DNA from: an uncultured bacterium
GTDB lineage: Bacteria; Cyanobacteriota; Vampirovibrionia; Gastranaerophilales; Gastranaerophilaceae
Direction: 5' to 3'
DNA: 5,747 bases
NCBI GenBank assembly: GCA_948888345.1
Contig: CAQTPN010000109.1
Location: forward strand, 1-5,747
The notes beneath the pieces are model-generated. The model saw nothing but the letters and a program-made list of their open reading frames with translations, did not search any database and was not told the origin of the DNA. Of this stretch, positions 1-5,239 are shown one piece after another. Positions within the stretch are counted from its first letter, which is position 1, and the number at the start of each line of letters is the position of its first letter. Made by a program: the position numbers and the translations under genes.

Positions 1-22
1 CTAAACCTATTTTTTTCCTCAT
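1..22 (-). CDS. Start of a leftward gene, truncated by the window edge
   Basis: Only the first seven codons are visible, reading M-R-K-K-I-G-L. The basic residues followed by hydrophobic ones would suit the start of a signal peptide or membrane protein, but this is too short to assign. The ATG at 20-22 is preceded by a strong Shine-Dalgarno AGAGGA (28-33) with five bases of spacing, which is why it is preferred. The same frame stays open upstream to about position 163, with a possible TTG start at 110-112. A minus-strand TATAAT at 113-118 would start transcription downstream of that TTG, which favours the ATG. Function unknown. Confidence 0.6.
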
Positions 23-27
23 ATATA

Positions 28-33
28 TCCTCT
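28..33 (-). promoter_or_regulatory. Shine-Dalgarno site of the left-edge gene
   Basis: Read on the minus strand this is AGAGGA, five bases before the ATG at 20-22. It is the main evidence that a real gene leaves the window on the left, and it decides between this ATG and the upstream in-frame TTG. Confidence 0.6.
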
Positions 34-112
34 TTTTAAAAATTGCTTCTAATGCTTCTACATTAAACAGTGTAGCATCAACAAGGGTGAAATCAATAAT
101 CAGGATAAACAA

Positions 113-118
113 ATTATA
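113..118 (-). promoter_or_regulatory. Candidate -10 box for the left-edge gene
   Basis: The minus strand reads a perfect TATAAT here. No convincing -35 hexamer lies 16-18 bases upstream. Initiation would fall near position 106, giving a leader of roughly 84 bases before the ATG at 22. The leader contains a bulged short inverted repeat (about 52-79) of unknown significance. Supported by the consensus match and the divergent layout only. Confidence 0.4.
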
Positions 119-178
119 TAGCCCCAAAGGGTCAGTTTTTATTAGAGGATACGGGGATTATTTTTTTTAAAATATGTC

Positions 179-184
179 TATAAT
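179..184 (+). promoter_or_regulatory. Candidate -10 box for the 57-residue gene
   Basis: A perfect TATAAT lies 53 bases before the ATG at 238, with a TG dinucleotide two bases upstream that resembles, but is not exactly spaced as, an extended -10. The expected -35 position lies in a T-rich tract (about 156-162) with poor match to TTGACA. Transcription would start near 190-192, within the left arm of the inverted repeat at 189-214. Confidence 0.45.
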
Positions 185-188
185 GTAG

Positions 189-214
189 ATATATTGCTAA
201 TATAGGCAATATAT
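189..214 (+). repeat. Inverted repeat at the presumed transcription start (operator or 5' hairpin)
   Basis: The arms ATATATTGC (189-197) and GCAATATAT (206-214) are perfect reverse complements of nine bases, separated by eight bases. The repeat begins about five bases after the -10 box at 179-184 and ends 23 bases before the start codon at 238. That placement fits either a repressor operator covering the start site or a hairpin at the 5' end of the mRNA. The symmetry is directly visible; the role is inferred. Confidence 0.5.
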
Positions 215-237
215 AAAAAACGAGTGGAAAATATGTC

Positions 238-411
238 ATGAATATTAAGAAAAGTTTACAAGAATTAAAAAAGATAATCAACCAATATGATAAAAACGCG
301 AAAAATCCGTTTTTAGAGTATAACTATGCCTACAACCCATTCAAAAGTGCTGTAAGTGAAACACAAGTATGGGTTGAAAAAGTTACCCGAAAGGAAGAAG
401 AATCAAATTAA
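238..411 (+). CDS. Small hypothetical protein, 57 residues
   Basis: An intact short reading frame starting ATG at 238 and ending TAA at 409-411. I do not recognise the family. The first 22 residues are rich in Lys and could form an amphipathic helix. The middle carries two Asn-Pro-Phe motifs (residues 23-25 and 33-35) around an aromatic stretch of Tyr residues. The tail is charged and ends in three Glu. There is no signal peptide, membrane segment or cysteine. The ribosome binding site is weak (GTGGA at 224-228, nine bases before the ATG). A good TATAAT lies upstream at 179-184. An ATG at 233 reads only Met-Ser-stop, and its TGA overlaps the chosen ATG. The stop codon overlaps that of the opposing ABC ATPase gene. 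Probably a real gene because of the promoter, the fit between the two genes and the absence of any other use of the stretch, but coding status is unproven. Confidence 0.55.
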   Translation: MNIKKSLQELKKIINQYDKNAKNPFLEYNYAYNPFKSAVSETQVWVEKVTRKEEESN

Positions 412-1484
412 GCAATTCTGTGCCCTGTTTCTGCATCAAAAAAATGCAGGTCAGACATATCTATTGTAAAATCAGCATCAGCACCGATATTTACCTTTGA
501 ATTGACCTTTGCCTTAACCTCATTCTCATCAAGTTTAAAATGCGCAATCTTCTCTCCGCCTATTGTTTCAACTTTATCAATATGTACATGCATTCTTATT
601 CCTGTAGATACCAAGCTTTCAACAAGATAAGGCGTAAAATTTTCAGGACGGATGCCTATAAGCACTTTTTTCCTATCCCCGAGGAGTTTCAAATTGAAAT
701 CAGACAGTGTCACCATTGCTCTGTCAAAGCATAAAATTCCGTCATTCACTGTTGCAGGGAATATATTCATGGGCATATTACCCATAAAGGTTGCAACAAA
801 AGTGTTTGCAGGAAAATTAAAAATATCATCAGCGCGCCCTGTCTGCTGAATTTTTCCTTCATTCAAAATAACTATTTTATCTCCCATTGTAAGTGCTTCT
901 GTCTGGTCATGGGTAACATAGATAAATGTTGTATCCAATTTCTCATGGAGTTTTTTAATTTCATACCTCATCTGAACGCGCAGCTTTGCATCAAGATTTG
1001 ATAAAGGTTCATCCATCAAAAAAACTTCAGGTTCCCTTACAATGGCACGCCCAAGGGCTACTCTCTGCCTCTGTCCACCGGATAATTCTTTCGGTTTTCG
1101 TTTCAAATATTCTTCCAAACCTAAAATCTCAGAAGCCTCCATTACTTTTTCTTTTATAAGGCTTTTTTTCATTTTTCTTATTTTTAAAGGGAATGCAATA
1201 TTATCATACACCGATAAATGCGGATAAAGCGCATAACTTTGAAAAACAAAGGCAATATTTCTATCCTTTGGATGAATGTCGTTTGATAGTTTGCCATCAA
1301 TATATAAACTTCCGCAATCAGGGATTTCTAAACCTGCTATCATCCTTAAGAGAGTAGATTTCCCGCACCCGGAAGCACCGACAAGTACACAAAACTCTTT
1401 ATCTTCAACAGATAAATTTATATCGGAGAGAATTGTATTCTTTCCAAAAGTTTTTGAAATGCCTTCTAATTCTACCTTTGACAC
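408..1484 (-). CDS. ABC transporter ATP-binding protein, MalK/UgpC/MsmX type
   Basis: A 358-residue cytoplasmic ATPase that would drive a carbohydrate or glycerol-phosphate type importer by binding a permease pair. All nucleotide-binding motifs are intact: Walker A GASGCGKST (36-44), Q-loop Gln82 in a VFQSYALYPH context typical of the MalK group, signature LSGGQ (134-138), Walker B ending in Asp158 and catalytic Glu159, D-loop SNLD (162-165) and switch His192. About 120 C-terminal residues match the TOBE/regulatory extension of this group, and the length is normal. The start is a GTG (1482-1484), supported by AAGGA upstream that abuts the stop of the preceding pseudokinase gene. The gap is 10 bases, so the two are almost certainly co-transcribed. 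No permease or solute-binding gene is in the window, so the ATPase may be shared by several distant transporters as MsmX is. Family is certain; substrate, and therefore a name such as ugpC, malK or msmX, cannot be fixed from sequence alone. Confidence 0.95.
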   Translation of the reverse strand: MSKVELEGISKTFGKNTILSDINLSVEDKEFCVLVGASGCGKSTLLRMIAGLEIPDCGSLYIDGKLSNDIHPKDRNIAFVFQSYALYPHLSVYDNIAFPLKIRKMKKSLIKEKVMEASEILGLEEYLKRKPKELSGGQRQRVALGRAIVREPEVFLMDEPLSNLDAKLRVQMRYEIKKLHEKLDTTFIYVTHDQTEALTMGDKIVILNEGKIQQTGRADDIFNFPANTFVATFMGNMPMNIFPATVNDGILCFDRAMVTLSDFNLKLLGDRKKVLIGIRPENFTPYLVESLVSTGIRMHVHIDKVETIGGEKIAHFKLDENEVKAKVNSKVNIGADADFTIDMSDLHFFDAETGHRIA

Positions 1485-1494
1485 TTTTTATCCT

Positions 1495-2646
1495 TTAGCC
1501 TTGATTTAATTTTTCAATAGGTACCAAAATGCATACCATAGTACCGGCACCGGCCTTTGAATATACCCAGACATCACCCTTAAAGTATTTCAGGTGTTTT
1601 TTAACAATGGGATATGTCATTTTAATTCCTATGGGTTTTTTATTTTGGGAATTATCCACATAATAAGGATTAAATACATTTTCAAGCTGCTCGGGGGTTA
1701 AAGAGAAGCTTGTATCCTTGATTTCAAACATTGCAAACTGCTTTTTAATATTTTCATCAGATACATCATACCCGTTTGCCTGTAGAAATTCCAAAGGCGG
1801 ATTTCCTGCATTAAAAGTCACTGTACCCAAATTTGAACATTTATAAGAAACATTCAGAATATTTTTAAAAACTTCTTCCATTACAACAGGGTCTAAATAC
1901 GCTCCGCGTGTAGTTAAGGCTGAAAAATCATATTTAAATACAATCTTTTTTTCATCAAGAAGCGGTTCAAATGTTTTTGCGACATTATTAAGTAAATCAA
2001 CAATATCAAAAGTTTTATACTCATATTTATAAAGACCTGATTCCAGTTTAAAGAAATCAAACATCTTCTCTAAATCAAAGGATAAATCCTTAGAATTTTT
2101 ATTTATAATGCTTACATATTTTTCCTGTTTTTCTATAAGATGCCCGCCGACCCCTTCCAATAAGGCTTTTGAAAACCCTACAACAGAATCAAGGGAAGAT
2201 ATAACCTCGGGTGCTATTTCGGTTAAAAACGCATTTTTTTCATCTATAATCTTTTTTGCAATCTCAAATTCGCCATTTACAACGTTTTGCATCTTATAAT
2301 TCTGCGTAACGTTTCTGATTGTGACAAAAACCCTGTCATTTTCAAGGTCTTTAGCAGCTGCCACTTCAACAAAAACATCCTCTTCACGGGCAGTCTGCGC
2401 TTTTGTAATTGACGGAGCTTTTTGAGCAACAATTTTATTTAAAAGCCCGCTTCCGCCTTGAATATATTCCGAAAAATACTGCCCGACCATATCAAATCTC
2501 GAATAACCGAACAATTCAACAATTTTTAAATTTACATCTAAAATCCGCCCGTCCATTGAAACTATAAATATTCCGTCAGGGTAAATATTAAACATATCAT
2601 CCTTTTTGGGCCTTGCAAAATTTGAAAAAATGGCAAACAAATTCAT
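1495..2646 (-). CDS. PAS-domain histidine-kinase-like protein, probable pseudokinase
   Basis: A 383-residue protein built like a soluble sensor kinase: a PAS domain (about 18-115), a HisKA-like two-helix segment (about 126-205) and a GHKL/HATPase-like domain (about 215-377). No transmembrane helix is seen. The segment FLTEIAPEV (140-148) aligns with the usual FLANISHEL, so the phosphoacceptor His is Pro146 (codon CCC). The following Arg-Thr-Pro is also lost. In the ATP domain the N-box keeps Asn262 but has Val266 for the second Asn, the G1 box reads DTSFSL (311-316) without its glycines, and the G2 box (338-345) lacks the GxGxG pattern. The F-box-like VFNPYY (324-329) and C-terminal GAGT (366-369) remain. 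It probably binds a ligand or partner rather than phosphorylating itself. No response regulator gene is adjacent. Start choice is uncertain: the first ATG has only a distant GGA, while Met18 (2593-2595) has AAGGA four bases upstream and still includes the PAS domain. Confidence 0.88.
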   Translation of the reverse strand: MNLFAIFSNFARPKKDDMFNIYPDGIFIVSMDGRILDVNLKIVELFGYSRFDMVGQYFSEYIQGGSGLLNKIVAQKAPSITKAQTAREEDVFVEVAAAKDLENDRVFVTIRNVTQNYKMQNVVNGEFEIAKKIIDEKNAFLTEIAPEVISSLDSVVGFSKALLEGVGGHLIEKQEKYVSIINKNSKDLSFDLEKMFDFFKLESGLYKYEYKTFDIVDLLNNVAKTFEPLLDEKKIVFKYDFSALTTRGAYLDPVVMEEVFKNILNVSYKCSNLGTVTFNAGNPPLEFLQANGYDVSDENIKKQFAMFEIKDTSFSLTPEQLENVFNPYYVDNSQNKKPIGIKMTYPIVKKHLKYFKGDVWVYSKAGAGTMVCILVPIEKLNQG

Positions 2647-2688
2647 GATTTCTATTTTCCGTCTATTCTTATTTAAACTTACTTAATA

Positions 2689-2716
2689 ATCTTAACATAA
2701 CTTGACAAAAATTCAA
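2689..2716 (-). promoter_or_regulatory. Candidate promoter of the pseudokinase-ABC ATPase operon
   Basis: On the minus strand TTGAAT (2711-2716) and TAAGAT (2689-2694) are separated by 16 bases and each match the sigma-70 hexamers at four of six positions. Initiation would fall near 2682, leaving a leader of about 36 bases before the ATG at 2646. The DNA is AT-rich enough for chance matches, so this is tentative. Confidence 0.3.
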
Positions 2717-2788
2717 ACAGTGAAAAATCATACTAAAGTTGTATATTAATAAGACTTTCGCTTAGTTCTTTTTCTTTTCAAAAAACGT

Positions 2789-2794
2789 TATAAT
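2789..2794 (+). promoter_or_regulatory. Candidate -10 box for the rightward transport cluster
   Basis: A perfect TATAAT lies 23 bases before the ATG at 2818. Its -35 region (around 2766-2771, TTCTTT) is poor. It is followed by a good AAGGA ribosome binding site (2806-2810). Location in the 171-base divergent intergenic region supports it as the main promoter for the STAS-like gene and probably the genes behind it. Confidence 0.45.
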
Positions 2795-2817
2795 CATTTT
2801 ATAAAAAGGATGGCAAA

Positions 2818-3168
2818 ATGATATTAACGAAAAAAAAGAAAGGATTTTATATCCTTAACATTTTTAATGAAAATTCAGAGGTAAATCTGGATGATAAGCT
2901 TTTATCTGAAATTAATACAATAATTTCAGGCATTAAACGGGCGAAAACAAGAATTGCACTTGATTTAAGTAATGTTTCAGCCATAACATCAATCGATTTT
3001 TTAAGTTTTATTAATTCAAATAATTTAAACATTTTATCCCTCTCTCCCCATCTTTTGGCGTGGCTTTCTCTGGCATCCAGAGGCTTTTTGCCCCCGGTTT
3101 TTCTATCCGAGGATGATTTCATTTCAAAAAAAAGACAGTTTGTTAAAAGAAATTTTTATATTGTTTAG
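2818..3168 (+). CDS. Small STAS-like protein, degenerate anti-sigma-antagonist fold
   Basis: A 116-residue soluble protein without signal peptide or membrane helix. The pattern from residue 43 to 98 resembles a STAS domain: a strand IALDLSNVSAITS (46-58) like the family's 'vvlDLsgvsfiDSSG', a helix, a strand NILSLS (71-76), then a helix and an RGFLPPVFLSEDD segment (88-100). The hallmark DSSG phospho-acceptor loop is replaced by TSID (57-60), so regulation by serine phosphorylation is doubtful. STAS domains act as anti-sigma antagonists and as cytoplasmic regulators of SulP/SLC26 anion transporters. Here the gene stands 30 bases before two permease genes, so a regulatory or docking role for transport is an attractive inference. 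The start is supported by AAGGA seven bases upstream (2806-2810). The fold assignment rests on pattern resemblance only and could be wrong. Confidence 0.75.
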   Translation: MILTKKKKGFYILNIFNENSEVNLDDKLLSEINTIISGIKRAKTRIALDLSNVSAITSIDFLSFINSNNLNILSLSPHLLAWLSLASRGFLPPVFLSEDDFISKKRQFVKRNFYIV

Positions 3169-3177
3169 AAATATTTT

Positions 3178-3186
3178 TGCTAAAAT
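3178..3186 (+). promoter_or_regulatory. Candidate extended -10 element before the first permease
   Basis: The motif TGCTAAAAT has the extended -10 form TGN-TAAAAT and ends 12 bases before the ATG at 3199. Initiation would leave a leader of only about five bases, that is, a nearly leaderless mRNA. No Shine-Dalgarno precedes this ATG, which fits. The same arrangement recurs before the second permease. A chance match in AT-rich DNA remains possible. Confidence 0.35.
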
Positions 3187-3198
3187 ATTGCTCATAAT

Positions 3199-4200
3199 AT
3201 GACATCATTATCTATAACACCGAGCAATATTTTTATGATTTTAGGGTTCATTTTGTCCCTCTATACTTGCGTTTCAAATGATGTCATCCAAACTCTCGGG
3301 ACATTTCTATCCTCCACAAAAGACCGCCCCGTATGGCAGGTATGGCTTTTTACGAGCACTGTTCTCATTATAACATTCACTGCAGGCTGGATTATAAACA
3401 ATGGCGATATGGCTTTCGGCCTTTTAGACAGAATTCCGCACCCTGAAAGATTTTACTGGTGGCACATTTTACCCCCTTTGATATTGTTATATCTTACAAA
3501 AAAGGGGATTCCCGTTGCAACCTCATTTTTGATAATAAGCATTTTTTCATCAAATACAATTATAGGAATGATGATTGCAAAATCCTTTACAGGCTACGTT
3601 GCAGCCCTTATTGTATCTTTAATTTTATATTTCCTTATAGCAAGAAGTGTTGAAAAAATATTTTTGTATATGAAAAATAAGCCCGTCTCAATAGGCTGGA
3701 TTATAGCAAAATGGGTATCTACGGCAATTCTCTGGACAGCATGGCTTCTTCAGGACGGTTCTAAAATTTTTGTATACCTGCCAAGAAAGCTTGATTTATG
3801 GCAGATGATTATCTGCTTAATCATATTTACAGGTCTTTTATACATAATTTGTTACAGAAGAGGCGGTGAAATTCAAAATATAATCAAACTTAAAACAAAC
3901 ACACAGGATATACGCTCTGCAACCATTATAGATATTGTCTATGCAGCTATTTTAATCTACTTTTTAAATTTAAATAATATCCCGATGTCCACAACATGGG
4001 TATTTCTCGGAGTCCTTGCAGGCCGTGAAATCGCGCTTTATAACAGGCTGCGTTTTATAACCGAAAAAAAGGTTTATAAATATATCCTTAAAGATTTTAC
4101 AAAAGCTGTAATCGGCCTTGTGGTGTCAATTTTAGTTGTTCTTTTAATCAATTATTCGGATAAAATTTACACACTTATTCTAAATTATTTCAATTTATAA
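3199..4200 (+). CDS. PiT-like inorganic anion (phosphate) permease, copy 1
   Basis: A 333-residue polytopic inner-membrane protein with roughly ten hydrophobic segments. It matches the PiT (PHO4) permease pattern in both halves of its inverted repeat. SNDVIQTLGT (26-35) stands where PiT has GANDVANAFGT, and IPVATS (104-109) where it has PVSTT. In the second half LQDGSKIFVYLP (184-195) stands where PiT has GANDVANAIGPL, and IPMSTTWVFLGVLAG (261-275) corresponds to PVSTTH...GA..G. The segment TNTQDIRSATIID (233-245) is perfectly kept in copy 2. PiT proteins move phosphate with H+ or Na+; substrate here is inferred and could be another oxyanion, because the signatures are divergent and the length is short for the family. 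It follows the STAS-like gene by 30 bases and precedes its paralogue by 26. There is no visible ribosome binding site. The start is set by alignment with copy 2, which begins identically with Met-Thr. Confidence 0.8.
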   Translation: MTSLSITPSNIFMILGFILSLYTCVSNDVIQTLGTFLSSTKDRPVWQVWLFTSTVLIITFTAGWIINNGDMAFGLLDRIPHPERFYWWHILPPLILLYLTKKGIPVATSFLIISIFSSNTIIGMMIAKSFTGYVAALIVSLILYFLIARSVEKIFLYMKNKPVSIGWIIAKWVSTAILWTAWLLQDGSKIFVYLPRKLDLWQMIICLIIFTGLLYIICYRRGGEIQNIIKLKTNTQDIRSATIIDIVYAAILIYFLNLNNIPMSTTWVFLGVLAGREIALYNRLRFITEKKVYKYILKDFTKAVIGLVVSILVVLLINYSDKIYTLILNYFNL

Positions 4201-4206
4201 TTTTTC

Positions 4207-4215
4207 TGTTAAAAT
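4207..4215 (+). promoter_or_regulatory. Candidate extended -10 element before the second permease
   Basis: TGTTAAAAT has the same TGN-TAAAAT form as the element at 3178-3186 and sits 11 bases before the ATG at 4227, implying a leader of about four or five bases. A weak GGA (4222-4224) is the only ribosome-binding-like sequence. It may be a duplicated leader carried along with the gene. No clear -35 box. Confidence 0.35.
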
Positions 4216-4226
4216 GATTTTGGAAT

Positions 4227-5228
4227 ATGACACCGATTTCATTAACACTAAGCGATATTTATATGCTGACGGGGTTCCTTTTGTCCCTCTACACTTGTGT
4301 TTCAAATGATGTAATTCAAACTCTCGGAACATTTTTATCCACTAATCAAAATCGTCCTTTTTGGATTTTATGGTTATTTTCAGGCGCAATATTAGTTCTG
4401 ACGTTTGTTTTGGGATGGTATTTTAATGATGGCGATATGTCATTCGGCAGACTTGCAAAAATCCCGTTTGCAGGAGAGTTTCAGTGGTATCACGTTCTTC
4501 CGCCTGTTGTAATAATATTTTTAACAAGAAAAGGTGTGCCTGTTTCAACAACGTTCCTCATTTTAAGCGTTTTTTCAAGCAATACGGTCATAGGCCTTAT
4601 GCTTGCAAAATCATTTTTAGGTTATGTTTTAGCCTTCATTTGTGCTTTTGTTCTGTACTTTATAATTTCCCGCCCTGTTGAAAAAATATTCCTCTACACA
4701 AAAGACAAACCCCCTTCAAAAGGCTGGTATATGGCAAAATGGGGTGCCACAGCCTTTTTATGGTCACAATGGCTTATGCAGGATGCGGCAAATTTATTTG
4801 TATATCTCCCGCGCAAGCTTGATTTTTGGCAGATGATACTTTCTATGATAGCGTTTTTACTGCTTTTGGGGGTTGTTTGTTACAAAAGAGGGGGCGAAAT
4901 TCAAAACATTTTAAAATTAAAAACAAACACTCAGGATATACGCTCTGCGACAATTATAGACTGTGTTTATGCCTTTATATTGATGTATTTCCAACACGTT
5001 AATAATGTACCGATGTCTACAACCTGGGTATTTGTAGGACTTTTGGCAGGCCGTGAAGTTGCAATGTACAACAGAATCAGGTTTTTAACCCGGAAAAAAG
5101 TTTATAAACACGTTGCAAAAGACCTTTTAAAGACCATTTTAGGCCTCCTTGTTTCAATTGTCGTTGTACTGTTAATTAATCACTTTGATAAGATTTGTAA
5201 ACTCCTTGATTATTATTTTAATTTGTAA
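4227..5228 (+). CDS. PiT-like inorganic anion (phosphate) permease, copy 2
   Basis: A 333-residue paralogue of the preceding gene. The two align end to end without a gap, with about 212 identical residues by hand count (64%). It is closer to the classical PiT signatures than copy 1: VPVSTT (104-109) matches the family motif exactly, and QDAANLFVYLP (185-195) is nearer to NDVANAIGPL. SNDVIQTLGT (26-35), TNTQDIRSATIID (233-245), the VPMSTTWVF segment (261-269) and the FVYLPRKLD loop are retained, so both copies are probably functional. Divergence lies mainly in the stretch 45-95 and in the membrane spans, which may mean different affinity, coupling ion or substrate. It would act in the cytoplasmic membrane. 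The lipoprotein gene starts 11 bases after the stop, with its ribosome binding site overlapping this stop codon, so the two are translationally and transcriptionally close. Assignment to PiT is by motif; phosphate as substrate is inferred. Confidence 0.8.
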   Translation: MTPISLTLSDIYMLTGFLLSLYTCVSNDVIQTLGTFLSTNQNRPFWILWLFSGAILVLTFVLGWYFNDGDMSFGRLAKIPFAGEFQWYHVLPPVVIIFLTRKGVPVSTTFLILSVFSSNTVIGLMLAKSFLGYVLAFICAFVLYFIISRPVEKIFLYTKDKPPSKGWYMAKWGATAFLWSQWLMQDAANLFVYLPRKLDFWQMILSMIAFLLLLGVVCYKRGGEIQNILKLKTNTQDIRSATIIDCVYAFILMYFQHVNNVPMSTTWVFVGLLAGREVAMYNRIRFLTRKKVYKHVAKDLLKTILGLLVSIVVVLLINHFDKICKLLDYYFNL

Positions 5229-5232
5229 AGGA
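5227..5232 (+). promoter_or_regulatory. Ribosome binding site of the lipoprotein gene, overlapping the permease stop
   Basis: AAAGGA begins inside the TAA stop of the second permease (5226-5228) and lies seven bases before the ATG at 5240. The overlap argues for one mRNA and coupled translation. Confidence 0.6.
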
Positions 5233-5239
5233 ATTCAAT

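Larger units (their letters stand above)
23..237. other. Divergent intergenic region
   Basis: This 215-base stretch separates the leftward truncated gene from the rightward 57-residue gene. It holds back-to-back TATAAT boxes (113-118 minus, 179-184 plus), an inverted repeat (189-214), a short GC island (121-134, with CCC-AAA-GGG symmetry) between the two promoters, and two adjacent copies of TGCTTCTA (44-51 and 53-60). I see no RNA gene. Confidence 0.5.
2647..2817. other. Divergent intergenic region between the kinase-like operon and the transport cluster
   Basis: A 171-base AT-rich stretch with tentative promoters in both directions (2689-2716 minus, 2789-2794 plus). A perfect TTGACA on the plus strand at 2702-2707 has no -10 box at proper distance. 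A weak inverted repeat AAAGT...ACTTT lies at about 2735-2758. No RNA gene or strong operator is apparent. Confidence 0.5.
3199..5228 (+). repeat. Tandem gene duplication of the permease
   Basis: Two consecutive genes of identical length (1002 bases each including stop), 26 bases apart, encode proteins aligned without gaps at about 64% identity. The short upstream leaders are also similar (TGNTAAAAT then 11-12 bases to ATATG). Wobble and silent positions differ widely, so the duplication is old rather than recent. Confidence 0.85.

Noticed and set aside
44..60. Two adjacent TGCTTCTA copies as a repeat element
   Set aside because: Only two eight-base copies, no extension; within chance for such AT-rich DNA.
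430..450. Hairpin CTGCAT...ATGCAG with an A-rich loop just after the small gene's stop, as a rho-independent terminator
   Set aside because: The stem is only six base pairs, neither strand has a T-tract after it, and it lies inside the conserved ATPase reading frame.
540..1509. Several plus-strand open frames of 60-80 codons opposite the ABC ATPase
   Set aside because: They are antisense shadows of a gene with fully conserved motifs, lack ribosome binding sites and show no recognisable protein features.
2108..2299. Plus-strand open frame opposite the kinase-like gene
   Set aside because: Antisense to the aligned HisKA region, with no protein-level features of its own.
2702..2707. Perfect TTGACA as a -35 box for the rightward cluster
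   Set aside because: No -10-like hexamer occurs 16-18 bases downstream; the nearest candidate is 23 bases away.
2847..3122. Minus-strand 91-codon frame opposite the STAS-like gene
   Set aside because: The plus-strand gene has a promoter, a good ribosome binding site and a domain-like pattern; the opposite frame has none of these.
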